From Corydoras sp. C115 (lineage: Eukaryota; Chordata; Actinopteri; Siluriformes; Callichthyidae), in assembly GCA_019802505.1 (NCBI GenBank), contig JAFMOC010000093.1, forward strand, positions 1 through 64,000: 64,000 nucleotides of DNA, written 5' to 3'. Position numbers and translations under genes: made by a program. Of the stretch, positions 39,138 through 53,000 are shown in pieces. Below the pieces are notes generated by a model. It had not been told where the DNA came from. It ran no database searches and saw only the letters and a list, made by a program, of their open reading frames with translations. Each line of letters opens with the position of its first letter. Position 1 is the first letter of the stretch.

Positions 39138-42100
39138 AGGAAAACGCTTCCAATTAAGAAAGTTGTTCATCCATCTATCTTCCACTTAATCCTCTACTAG
39201 GTCCGTGGGGGGGGGGTTCTCATGCCAATCCAGGAAAGAATTCATTCATTATCTTCCGCTTTATTATATTAGGGTCGCGATGGGGTTCTCCATGCCCATC
39301 CAGGGGAGAACGTTTCGGGCGCTGGGCAGATAGACCCAGGACAGGATGCCAATCTATCGCTGGGCACACACTCACTCACACAGACACACTCTATATGGGG
39401 CAATTTGGAGAACTCAATTTGACTTGTTCCATGTTTTGGGACTATGGGAGGAAACCGGAGAACCCGGAGGAAACCCACGCGGACACGGGGAGAACATGGA
39501 AACTCCACCCAGATGGGGTTTCTAACCGGGAATCCCTAGTCCCGAGTGGAGAACGTGCTGACCACTAAGCCACCGAGCCGCCCCAGGAAAGAATGTTTCA
39601 AGCTATTAAATTTATCGCTGGACACACACTAACTTACACTATATAGGGGCAATTTAGAACAGCCATTCCACCTTAAATCCATGTTTTTGGACTGTCAGAA
39701 GCAACCTGAGAACCCAGAGGAAACCCACACGGACTCAGGGAGAACATGAAAACTCCACTCAGATCAGGATTTGAGCCTGGATCAAAAGTTCCACAGTTAC
39801 TCCCAAAATCATGCAGCTTACATTGTGACTGTGATCTGCTCTGGAACGTCCCTGAGGTGGAATAAGTGACTGTCCCAATACTTTTGTGTTTATAGTGTGA
39901 GACTTCTTTGCGTATACTCTGATCTTTCTGTATTTGGAGGCCATAGGAACCCCATTCTCTATAGACTACTGCTAACATCATGTTCTGCGCGTTCTCACTT
40001 AGTGACTTATAATGATGTCATTTACAGCCTGCTGCCTCCTGCTGCCTCATTTTCTCCTGGACGTCTGTAAATAGATAGAACCGTTGCCTGCGCATCATCA
40101 GCAATCCAGCCATCTGCCGCTGTTTATTCTCTGTTTGTAAAATTGATCTGCAGGTCAATCCTGACGGGGCTCTTTCCTCCCACCTCCGGTTCGGCAACCA
40201 TATACGGTCACGACATCCGCACCGAGATGGAGCGCATCCGCCAAAACCTGGGGATGTGCCCTCAGCACAACGTCCTATTCGATAAGCTGAGTGTGGAGGA
40301 GCACCTGTGGTTCTACTCACAACTCAAGGGCATGGCTGAGGAGGACATCCGCAAAGAGATGGATAAGTGAGGGGCGCACACACTCACACACATTATGCTC
40401 AAAAATATCTAGAATATTCATTCATTCAGTCATCCATTCATTATCTCCCGCTTTATCCTATATTAGGGTCGCGGTGGGGTTCCCCATGCCCATCCAGGGG
40501 AGAACGTCTCGGGCGCTGGGCAGATAGACCCAGGACAGGGCGCCAATCCATCGCTGGGCACACACTCACTCACACAGACACACTCTATATGGGGCAATTT
40601 GGAGAATTCAATTGACTTGATCCACACACACTCATCCATCGCTTTTGTGGGAGGCTCTTGCGCTGTGATTCTGGATGAGCCCACAGCAGGAGTGGACCCG
40701 TACGCCCGCCGGGCCATATGGAACCTCATTCTCAAATACAAACAGGGTCAGCATATTTACAGTGTGCTTAGGGCATGAATTACATTACTAGTTTTTATAT
40801 ATATATATATATTCATTCATTTATTATCTTCCGCTTTATCCTCTATTAGGGTCGCGGTGGGGTTCCCCATGCCCATCCAGGGGAGAACATCTCGGGCGCT
40901 GGGCAGATAGACCCAGGACAGGGCGCCAATCCATTGCTGGGCACACACTCACTCACTCAGACAAACTCTATATGGGGCAATTTGGAGAACTCGATTGACT
41001 TGATCCATGTTTTTGGACTGTGGGAGGAAACCGGAGAACCCGGAGGAAACCCGCGCAGACACGGGGAGAACATGGAAACTCCACCCAGATGGGGATTCGA
41101 ACCGGGAATCCCTAGTGCTGAGAGGAGAACATGCTGACCACTAAGCTACCGTGCCGCCGTATGTAGAATACTTTTAACTTAGTAGTACATAACTTATTTT
41201 AAAAAGAGAGTGAGTGTGGGGGGGGGGGGGGGGGGGGTGACGGGTGACTGCAGTGGAGTGCTTCCATTCATGTGAATGTCTTTCTGCGGGTTTCTGACCT
41301 CTACTCTTCAGTGTATGTCCACGCTGCGTTCCTGCCCCACGTTCACTTAACCTCATTAAGTTTTTGGGATTTTTTCAAAGCACCACTGTGAGTCAACTGG
41401 TTGGACAAATAGGGGTCAAAGAAGTGGCTCTGTAAGCAAACCTACGTTTGGCTTCAGTGATGCCTGAAGGTTAACACTTAGTTTTTTAGACAGAGTACAA
41501 ATTAAGGTTAAAAAACGAGCTTTAATCAGAAATCGTTTTGTCACGGCGAGGCCACGATTTATTACCTAAACCATTCTTCCTAAAAAGGTGCTGGGTCTGT
41601 TAGTTTCGATAATGGCCTCATTATCAGCCTGGAAAAGCCCAACACTGATCATTACTGCAAAAACAACACACCCAGTCGCCTTCAATTACAGAAAACTCGC
41701 CCCATCTTACACTCGCACAGAGGAGCTGGAGGGAAGATCAACACAAAATCATCATACCCCGAATCAGAATTCCTCTTGTTAGATAAATTACGCTAAAATC
41801 TAATGCTTACACCGCACAACATTTTGGGTAACGTTGCGAGGGTGTGATGGGCGGAGCCTGTAGGCAGAAGGCAGGCTGCATCCTAAGCCTGCCTCCTGTC
41901 CACAGGCTCCACCCATCACCCCGTCACACCACACGGGTCGTCATCGATGTTTGGAGGTATTGTAACTCTGTAGTCTTTGACGTGCAGGATGATCGAGGAT
42001 TTGGAGTTATCCAATAAGCGTCACAGTCTGGTACAGACGCTGTCCGGAGGGATGAAGAGGAAGCTGTCTGTGGCCATCGCTTTTGTGGGAGGCTCTCGCG

Positions 42101-42230
42101 CTGTGATTCTGGATGAGCCCACTGCAGGAGTGGACCCGTACGCCCGCCGTGCCATATGGGACCTCATTCTCAAATACAAACAGGGTCAGCATATTTACAG
42201 TGTGCTTAGAGCATGAATTACATTACTAGT

Positions 42231-42265
<35 letters not shown>

Positions 42266-43822
42266 TATTCATTCATTCATTATCTCCCGCTTTATCCTCT
42301 ATTAGGGTCGCGGTGGGGTTCCCCATGCCCATCGAGTGTAGAACGTCTCGGGCGCTGGGCAGATAGACCCAGGACAGGGTGCCAATCCATCACTGGGCAC
42401 ACACTCACTCACACAGACACACTCTATATGGGGCAATTTGGAGAACTCAATTGACTTGATCCATGTTTTTGGACTGTGGGAGGAAACCGGAGAACCCGGA
42501 GGAAACTCACGCAGACACGGGGAGAACATGGAAACTCCACCCAGATGGGGATTCGAACTGGGAATCCCTAGCGCTGAGAGGAGAACATGCTAACCACTAA
42601 GCCACCGTGCCGCCCTATATATATATATATTTCATTCGTTATCTCCCGCTTTGTCCTATATTAGGGTCACGGTGGGGTTCTCCATGCCCATCCAGGGGAG
42701 AACGTTTCGGGCGCTGGGCAGATACACCCAGGACAGGGTGCCAATCTATCACTGGGCACACACTCACTCACACAGACACACTCTATATGGGGCAATTTGG
42801 AGAATTCAATTGACTTGATCCATATTTTTGGACTGTGGGAGGAAACCGGAGAACCCGGAGGAAACCCACGCGGACACGGGGAGAACATGGAAACTCCACC
42901 CAGATGGGTATTCGAACCGGGAATCCCTAGTGCTGAGAGGCGAACGTGCCGACCACTAAGCCACCGTGCCGCCATATAATATATGTATATATAGTATATA
43001 TAGTGTAATAAGTAAAACAAAAGGGAGGTGTGTCCAAACTTTTGACAGGCCCTGTATCTGATTGAAATCAGTTGCTTTGTTCTGATTGGATCTTTTCTTC
43101 TCAGGTCGTACCATCCTGCTCTCTACACATCACATGGATGAAGCTGATCTTCTGGGCGATCGCATCGCCATCATCTCACACGGGAAGCTGAAGTGCTGCG
43201 GCTCACCGCTCTTCCTGAAGAGCACGTACGGAGATGGATATAAACTGACCCTCGTTAAGAAACAGAGTGACTCTAACCCTGCAGGTCAGGACTCCACACC
43301 CCCCCTCGTCCCCCCCCCCCCGTTCCCCCACACCCCCCCGGTTCCCCCACACCTGATTACAGATGAATGTAATGTTGTGTTTTTTTAATGCTGTTTAATG
43401 CTTTTCAGTGTTGGTGTTGGTTCCTCGTTTCCCTGACAGTGCAGGTCTGTTGTAAATAACAACATAACAGGGAGTTTTTTTCTTGCCACTGTCGCTTCGG
43501 CTTGCTCTTTGGGGGTTTAAAGGCTTTTCATTCTGTAAAGCTGCTTTGTGACGATGTACTGTTGTAAAAAGCGCTCTATAAATAAATGACTTGAACTTGA
43601 ACTTGAACTTGTTGCAAACCTCTGTTTTCAGCTCAGTCCCCCGTGCCTCCGCTGTCCTCCCTGTCCACCTGTTCAGAGAGCAGAGTCACTCAGTTCATCC
43701 GACAGTACGTCGCTTCCTGTCTGCTGGTGTCCGACTCGAACACAGAGCTGTCCTACATCCTGCCGTCTGAGGCTGCCAAGAAGGGCTGCTTTGAGAGACT
43801 GTTTCAGGTTTCTACCACCTTT

Positions 43823-43856
<34 letters not shown>

Positions 43857-43982
43857 GAGACATTATGTGACTCTATTATGTTAATATTTTGCATAATATT
43901 TAAACCTCATCTCATGGAGAACGTTTCGGGTGCATGACAGATGCATCCAGGACAAGCCGCCAATTCATCACTCGGCACAAAC

Positions 43983-44017
<35 letters not shown>

Positions 44018-47000
44018 ATATAGAGACAATTTATTCATTCATTCATTATCTCCCGCTTTATCCTCTGTTAGGGTCGCGGTGGGGTTCCCCATGCCCATCC
44101 AGGGGAGAACGTCTCGGGCGCTGGGCAGATACACCCAGGACAGGACACCAATCTATCGCTGGGCACACACTCACTCACACAGACACACTCTATATGGGGC
44201 AATTTAATTGACTCGATCCATGTTTTTGGACTGTGGGAGGAAACCGGAGAACCCGGAGGAAACCCACGCAGACACGGGGAGAACATGGAAACTCCACCCA
44301 GATGGGGATTCGAACCGGGAATCCCTAGCGCTGAGAGGAGAACGTGCTAACCACTAAGCCACCGTGCCGCCTAGAGACAATTTAGATAGAGGCAATTAAG
44401 AGCAGCCAATTAACCTTAAATCTGTGTGTTGGAGGAAAGTGAGAAACCCAGAGAAACCCCACACGGACACGGGGAGGTCATCGAAACTTCCAACCTAAAT
44501 CCCCTGCGCTGAGAGATATTGAGGCCTATCCCAGTGCTCACACTGTATGGCTATATGGTTATATGTTATATGATTGATTTTGTACACCTATGGCAATTGG
44601 ACTGGATAAAACCCAGGAATTTATTTGTCCCAGTGCTGTTCAGAACGTAGTACCTGGTTTAATGAGTTTATTCCTGTGATTACATGTCATTTAATTATAA
44701 CCTAATTAGTCAGTGTGATCTCATATTACAAACCTCGTGACAAGCATCCCTGTATTTCTAATCACCGACTTGCTGTTCTCTTCTGTCAGGCTTTGGAACA
44801 TAGTCTGGACAGTCTGGCTCTCAGCAGCTTTGGGGTGATGGACACTACTCTGGAGGAGGTCTTTCTCAAAGTGTCAGAGGACGACCTGTCACTGGAGAAC
44901 AGTGATGCAGGTGAGGGTGGAGGTCTGGAGTACCTTTCTTATCAACACTAAAGCACGTAACCATATCATACTCATGACTCGGATCTGCCTCCACACCTTT
45001 AAAGGTTCAGTCTCTGGTTCTGGTTCTTTATCTCTCAGATATGAAGAGCTCTCCAGGTGGCGTGTCTGTGGGGAAGCCCGCCTCCATTTTAACTGCGCAA
45101 CAGGGTGACGTTCCATCGCTTGGTGCCGTGACTCGGCCTGAAGTGGAAATGAACAACATGGTGGTGAATTCCAGGCTGAGCTCCAGTCAGGCCTCGCTGC
45201 ACTCCGATTCGTCCCTCGGCTCGGTCAGAGGTGATGAGGGAGGACCGTACTCTGATTTTTACGGCGATTATTGTCCACTTTTTAACAATGCTCAGGACCC
45301 AGATTCTGCCAGCCTCAGAGGTGCTTGTATATGTTTATTATCATATCTGTTTTTTATATCACCAGACTCTGTATAAACGTTTAGAAACTTTCATTTGCAT
45401 TGCCGCCTTGTGTGTGCTCTTCAGATGACGAGCCGAGTCGTCCCGAACCATGCGTTTTGGAAGGCCAAGGTAGCTATAAGCTGGAGGGATGGTGGCTGCG
45501 ACTGCGCCAGTTCCATGGACTCATTGTCAAGAGGTTCCACTGTGCCAAGAGGAATACCAAGGTCCTGTTCTCCCAGATTCTGCTGCCGGCATTTTTTGTT
45601 TGTGTGGCAATGACCGTGGCTCTCTCTGTACCTGAGATCGGTAAGTCAACAAAGAGTCCCAGCAGAGATGCGTTGTCTAAATGCAAACATTTACTGAGGG
45701 AGCGGTAGCTCAGTGGTCAGGGCGTTGGGTTATCAATCTGAAGGTTGGCGGTTCAAATCCCAGGTCCACTGAAGTTACCAGTGTGGGTCCTTGAGCAAGA
45801 CCCTTAACCCTCATTGCTGCAGGGATGTTGTGATGAACCCTGTGTTCACCTTGTAAGTCGCTTTGGATAAAAACGTCCAATAAATGACCAAATGTAATGT
45901 AAATGTACTGAAACGTAACTTTAACAGCTCCATCAGCTTACCAATACATCTTGTTGTGTAATTTTTATTTTTATAGTCACTATTTATAAATACGGGCGGC
46001 ACAGTGGCTTAGTGGTTAGCATGTTCTCCTCTCAGCGCTAGGGATTCCCGGTTCGAATCCCCATCTGGGTGGAGTTTCCATGTTCTCCCCGTGACCACGG
46101 GGGTTGCCTCCGGGTTCTCCGGTTTCCTCCCACAGTCCAAAAACATGGATCAAGTCAATTGAGTTCTCCAAAATTGGCCCATATAGAGTGTGTCTGGGCG
46201 GCACGGTGGCTTAGTGGTCAGCACGTTCGCCTCTCAGCGCTAGGGATTCCTGGTTCGAATCCCCATCTGGGTGGAGTTTCCATGTTCTCCCCGTGTCTGC
46301 GTGGGTTTCCTCCGGGTTCTCCGGTTTCCTCCCACAGTCCAAAAACATGGATCAAGTCAATTGAGTTCTCCAGATTGCCCCATATAGAGTGTGTCTGTGT
46401 GGGTGAGTGTGTGCCCAGCGATGGATTGGCGCCCTGTCCTGGGTCTATCTGCCCAGCACACGAGACGTTCTCCCCTGGATGGGCATGGGGAACCCCACCG
46501 CGACCCTAATAGAGGATAAAGCGGGAGATAATGAATGAATGAAGAGTGTGTCTGTGAGTGAGTGTGTGCCCAGCGATAGATTGGCGCCCTGTCCTGGGTG
46601 TATCTGCCCAGCGCCAGAAACGTTCCCCCCTAGATGGACATGGGGAACCCCCCCCCCCCCCGTGACCCCAATATAGGATAAAGCGGATGATAATGGATGG
46701 ATGGATATTTCTAAATACAATACAAGATCAATCTCAATCTGATGCCATGGAATATTTAAAGACGAGGTTCTAGCTTAAAGGTTTTTGATCTTTAATCGTA
46801 TAAACGATCTTTATTTGCATTGTAATAGACAGTGCGGTCACCTGCAGCATGATGTTTAGTGATCATGACACACCCTGCGTTACCATGCCAACATTACAAT
46901 TAAAGATCAATAAAGTTGCACCCAACAGCACAGCTGATTCAGTCTGCATACGTTGTTGCAAAGTTCATACACTTTGTTGTTCATTCTAAAGGTGTGTATT

Positions 47001-50000
47001 TGCACCTCTGCAGGTGATCTGCCACCCCTAATCCTGTCTCCATCTCAGTATCATAACTACACCCAACCCAGGGGAAACTTCATCCCCTATGCCAATGAGG
47101 ATCGACCACAGTACAGGTGTTGCACTGCCACTCGAACAACATTTTACACTTTATTCCCTGATTTATAAATAAATCTTCTTCAATGATTAAACCCCCAGAC
47201 ATTGTTGTTTTTACAGGAATAAGATGTCGTCAGATGCCAGTCCCCAGAAGATCATCAACACACTGCGATTGCCTTCGGGAGTGGGTGCCACCTGTGTGCT
47301 TAAAACCCCCTTCAACAGTACACTGGACCAGCTGGCACAGAGTCTTAACCCATATGCCAACAACGCCAAAACACTGGCTGCTCGATACTTCGACCCCATG
47401 TGCCTGGATTCCTTCACCCAGGGAGTGCCCCTGTCCAATTTCGTCCCCCCGCCCCCTTCGCCCGCACCCTCCGATGACCCGGAGGCACATTTCGACGATG
47501 CCCTCTGGAACTACACGGCGGCTCCTCCCACCACCGCACATGGTAAGACCCAGTGTGACAAAGAAGAACCCAGAAGAACGAGTTTAAATTACAACAATGA
47601 AAGATTTGCTGACGTGCATCGTGTTAAACGTTCTGCTTGTGATGTTCTGTGATGCAGTTCCATCTGTGATTTTTACAGAAGTGGTGACGTCTCCTCCTCC
47701 CCTGCCCCTGACGATCCGCGAGCCGGTGCGCTGCATCTGCTCCATGCAGGGAACGGGCTTCTCGTGTCCCAGCGGCGTGGGTGGACGACCTCCTCTGACG
47801 AAGGTGGTCACAGGGGACATTCTGGTGGACATCACAGGACGCAACGTGTCCGAGTACCTGCTTTATACCTCGGACCGCATGAGATTACACAGGTAGACGC
47901 TAACTTAAATCCTAAAAACGTCATTTAATCTTTGTACTGAGTTGTTAGACCGCTTACCGCTTAATCGCACCATACCTCCCTACTGTAAAGCATGGTGGTG
48001 GTAACATGTCATGTCAGTCATTATCTGTATCTTGAGTAAATACAGTGTACTGCTTTCACATGATTGGATAAGTAAATTAAAACTTAAATAAGTATATAGT
48101 ATAAGTATACAGGTGATTCTATTAATAATAAAGTGCTTTGTGAATGAATATATTGTTGGGGGGGGTGAGGGGATGTCATGGCCGGACAGGGATTTCAGGC
48201 GGTTCATGTGCTATGACGTGCGGATGTGTTGTTTTGCAGGTATGGTGGCATCACTGTTGGAAACATTCAAAAATCAGTCCCAGCGTCTTTTGGGAGAAAG
48301 ATGTCCCTCATGGCTCGCAAAATAGCTGTTCGGCGTTCCGCTCAGGTGAGCCGCAGTGCCCTCATCTGCCCCGAGGGTTCTTTAAAACACCTCAGCCTGA
48401 CTTGTACTTGTTGTGCCTCTGTCTCTGCAGGTGCTGTACAATAATAAAGGTTACCACAGCATGCCCACCTACCTTAATGTGCTGAACAACGCCATACTGC
48501 GTGCCAACCTGCCCCTTAGCAAGGGCAACCCTGCAGCTTACGGTGAGAGCACTGAGGATCATTGCATGCTTGCGGTGGTTCCAAAGGGTCTGTACACAAA
48601 GGCAGGTTTTTAACAAATCCAAAGGCAGAAGGGGGTGGATTCATTCTTTAATGAAAACAATCCAAAAAAAAATCAGGAATGCTGATCAAGAATCTGCTCG
48701 CTGTTTATATCAATCTGTATTTCCTTTTATGGTACGTGATTTAAAATAATGTATATCACACATTTGATACAAGGCGGCACGGTGGCTTAGTGGTTGGCAT
48801 GTTCTCCTCTCAGCGCTAGGGATTCCCGGTTCGAATCCCCATCTGGGTGGAGTTTCCATGTTCTCCCCGTGTCTGCGTGGGTTTCCTCCGGGTTCTCCGG
48901 TTTCCTCCCACAGTCCAAAAACATGGAGCAAGTCAACTGAGTTCTCCAAATTGCCCCATGTAGAGTGTGTCTGTGTAAGTGAGTGTGTGCTGGGATGGAT
49001 TGGCGCCCTGTCCTGGGTGTATCTGCCCAGCGCCCGAAATGTTCTCCCCTGGATGGGCATGGCGAACCCCCCCCCGACCCTAATATAGGATAAAGCGGAA
49101 GATAATGGATGGATGGACACATTGATACAAATGTGAAGCACTCAGAGGTCTGCATTACTGTCAATAATGTCACGGCTGGACAAACGGCTTATCCAATCAG
49201 ATTTAAGGATCAGAATAGGGCTGTATTCATCTAAAGATTTTCATAGTCGAATCTGATTCGTCAGATTTTCCCTATAGTCGACTGATAGTCGAATCAGTTA
49301 AAATTTCACCACAAGATGGCGCTAAGGGTGTAGTTTTTAAAAAAAAAATATTTTTTTATATTTTACTTGTTTTTCTAACAAAAGAAAACCTTTTTTTTTT
49401 TGTTTTTGTTTTTTCTTTTTTTTTCTAGAAATTAGGATGATTTTATTTAAACAAAAGGCTATATATGTAACGAAAACAAAGACATTTCATGTAAAAACTA
49501 ATGCTTAGCAGCAGCCATGGGCGCCCCCATGTGGTCAAAATGGTACATTCGACTATGAGGTTCATAGTCGACTACGGTTCTCCGAATCGAATCGTCGAAT
49601 CAGCGAATATTGCAGCTCACCCCTAGAGCAGAACATTCCGTTTTATATGTCCACATATTAATTCTGTTACTGTTTTATGGGGGATGTTAGTTAGTTTTTT
49701 ATTTTAATTTTTTTAAGTAACTAAAGCAGCAAGAGACATGTTTAGTATGTTGGTTACTAATACAACATATTATTTCATAGATATCACATTTATAAACATA
49801 AATCCTGGAGTAATAAATGTGTCTGCACCTGGATATTTTTAGGGATCACGGTGACCAATCATCCCATGAACAGGACCAGCGCCAGCCTCTCTCTGGACTA
49901 TCTGTGAGTGCTTGTTTACACCCCTGGTTCCATCATTACATATTCGTGGCCCTCATTTATCACATGCTTCACTCGGCTTTTCACCTCCAGGCTGCAGGGC

Positions 50001-53000
50001 ACCGATGTGGTCATCGCCATTTTCATCATCGTGGCCATGTCCTTCGTCCCGGCCAGCTTTGTGGTTTTTCTAGTCGCTGAGAAGTCCACCAAAGCCAAGC
50101 ACCTTCAGTTCGTCAGTGGATGTGACCCGGTCATTTACTGGCTGGCTAACTACATTTGGGATATGGTGAGCTCCTCCTCCATCATTCTGTTCCGCTGTTC
50201 GTCTTCAGATGACTGGATTCTTATGGTGTTCTCTTTCTTCACGTCAGCTGAATTATCTGGTTCCGGCTACGTGCTGTGTCCTCATTCTGTTCGTGTTCGA
50301 CCTTCCCGCCTATACCTCGCCCAAAAATTTCCCAGCGGTGCTCGCTCTGTTTTTGCTGTATGGGTATGTATTTTAAACGGGGTCTGCATTGTGAGGGCAT
50401 GATTTGGACGGAACCTGTGAACAGGAGAGCAGAGCAGGTAACTTCTGTCCCTGCCCTGTTCGCAGACTCCGCCCAATCTCTCCACACAGAGTATAATATA
50501 TTTATAAATAAAGCCTGTAATGATGCATCTGATGTCGACACAGTGTAAGGTTCAAACTCACTGTGAGAACATGAAACAGCCATCAGTTGATTGTGTTGCG
50601 TTAGGAATCCCTACTGACTGATCAAGATTATAACCGTCATGGTGGAGGCATAAAGAGAGAAAAGTGTTATTTGGTTAAATAACACATCAGGCCATTAGCA
50701 CGTTCTCCTCTCAGTGTTAGGGATTCCCGGTTCGAATCCCCATCTGGGTGGAGTTTCCATGTTCTCCCCGTGTCTGCGTGGGTTTCCTCCGGGTTCTCCG
50801 GTTTCCTCCCACAGTCCAAAAGCATGGATCAAGTCAATTGAGTTCTCCAAATTGCCCCATATAGAGGTTCCACTGTGCCAAGAGGAATACCAAGGTCCTG
50901 TTCTCCCAGATTCTGCTGCCGGCCTTTTTAGTTTGTGTGGCAATGACCGTGGCTCTCTCTGTACCTGAGATCGGTAAGTCCACAAAGAGTCCCAGCACAG
51001 ATACGTTGTCTAAATGCAAACATTTACTGAAACGTAACTTTAACAGCTCCATCGGCTTACCAATACATCTTGTTGTGTAATTACTTGTACCCATTTTTAC
51101 AGTCACTATTTCTAAATACGGGTGGCTTAGTGGTCAGCACGTTCGCCTCTCAGCACTAGGGATTCCCGGTTCGAATCCCCATCTGGGTCGATTTCTCCCC
51201 GTGTCTGCGTGGGTTTCCTCCGGGTTCTCCGGTTTCCTCCCACAGTCCAAAAACATGGATCATGTCAATTGAATTCACAAAATTGCCCCATATAGAGTGT
51301 GTCTGTGTGAGTGAGTGTGTGCCCAGCGATGGATTGGCGCCCTGTCCTGGGTGTATCTGCCCAGCGCCCGAGATGTTCTCCCCTGGATGGGCATGGGGAA
51401 CCCCACCGCGACCCTAATAGAGGATAAAGCGGGTGATAATGAATGAATGAATGAATGTATCTTCATCCTGCTGCCGTTTGCATTTCTTGCTTTGATCTGT
51501 GTTCAGCTGGTCCATAACGCCCATCATGTATCCAGCCTCGTTCTGGTTCGAGGTACCCAGCACTGCCTATGTCTTTCTCATCGTCATCAACCTCTTCATC
51601 GGAATCACAGCCACAGTGGCGACCTTCCTCCTTCAGCTGTTCGAACACGACAAGGTATGAAAAACACCTTATTAATGCAAACCAATAAGATTCTATTGAT
51701 TCTAATCTGGATTCTAATTGAATTCTCAGGATCTGAAGCTGGTGAACAGTTATCTCAAGTCTTGTTTCCTCATCTTTCCAAATTATAATCTGGGTCATGG
51801 CCTCATGGAAATGGCCTACAATGAGTACATCAATGAGTACTACGCTAAAATAGGTATGTTTCCAGACATATTATTCTTAAAACATATTTACTCAGGGGCG
51901 GCGCGGTGGCTTAGTGTTTAGCACGTTCGCCTCTCAGCACTTGGGATTCCCGGTTCGAATCCCCATCAGGGTGGAGTTTCCATGTTCTCCCCGTGTCCGT
52001 GTGGGTTTCCTCCGGGTTCTCCGGTTTCATCCCACAGTCCAAAAACATGGATCAAGGTCAATTGAGTTCTCCAAATTGCCCCATGTAGAGTGTGAGTGTG
52101 TGCCAAGCGATAGGTTGGCGCCCTTTCCTGGCTGTGTCTGCCCAGCGCCCGAAACGTTCTCCCCTGGATGGGCATGGGGAACTCCACCGCGACCCTAATA
52201 TAGGATAAAGCGGAAGATAATGAATGAATGAATGAATATTTTCTCAGTGAGCATCTGAGTGAGTCACGCAGGTATGTTATCATTCAGTAATGTGGCATCA
52301 TGTAGATTTAAATAATATTTACTATTTATTTGAGGTAAAATTGTGATCACAGTGATTCTGACCTTGACGTGATTGTTGGTTCCTGGAGGGCTGGATTTAT
52401 TTCTTTTGTTGAAGCTGATCTGCCATTTTTTTAATGAATAGACTTGTAAGACTTCTGTAACTGAGGTACCACATTGTGATGATGCAGGGGTTAGTTTAAT
52501 GTATGAATTACCTTCATTATTCCTGATGCCTCGATGGACTCAGTGACTCGGACATCGATGTTTGTTCTGCAGGTCAGTTCGATAAGGTCAAGTCTCCATT
52601 CGAGTGGGACATCGTAACTCGTGGACTGGTGGCCATGACCATCGAGGGGTTCGTCGGCTTTCTCATCACCATCCTCTGCCAGTACAACTTTCTTCGGAAA
52701 CCTCAGTGAGCTCGATGACCGCTTATAATCTCACTGTTATGAACCTGAACACATTAATGCACCATGCACAAAAACATGCAACACGTTCCGATGCTTCTCA
52801 ATGCTTAAAAATGCCACCTTCCTTGGATTAGGAGGGTTCCTGTCAACAGCCAACCAATCGAGGACGATGACGTTGACGTGGCACGTGAGAGACGCCGTGT
52901 CCTCCATGGAGATGCTGCTAATGACATGCTGAAGATAGAAAATCTTACTAAGGTAAGATCTCGGCCTTCGGTTACAGACCATCTGTATTATGCGACGCTG

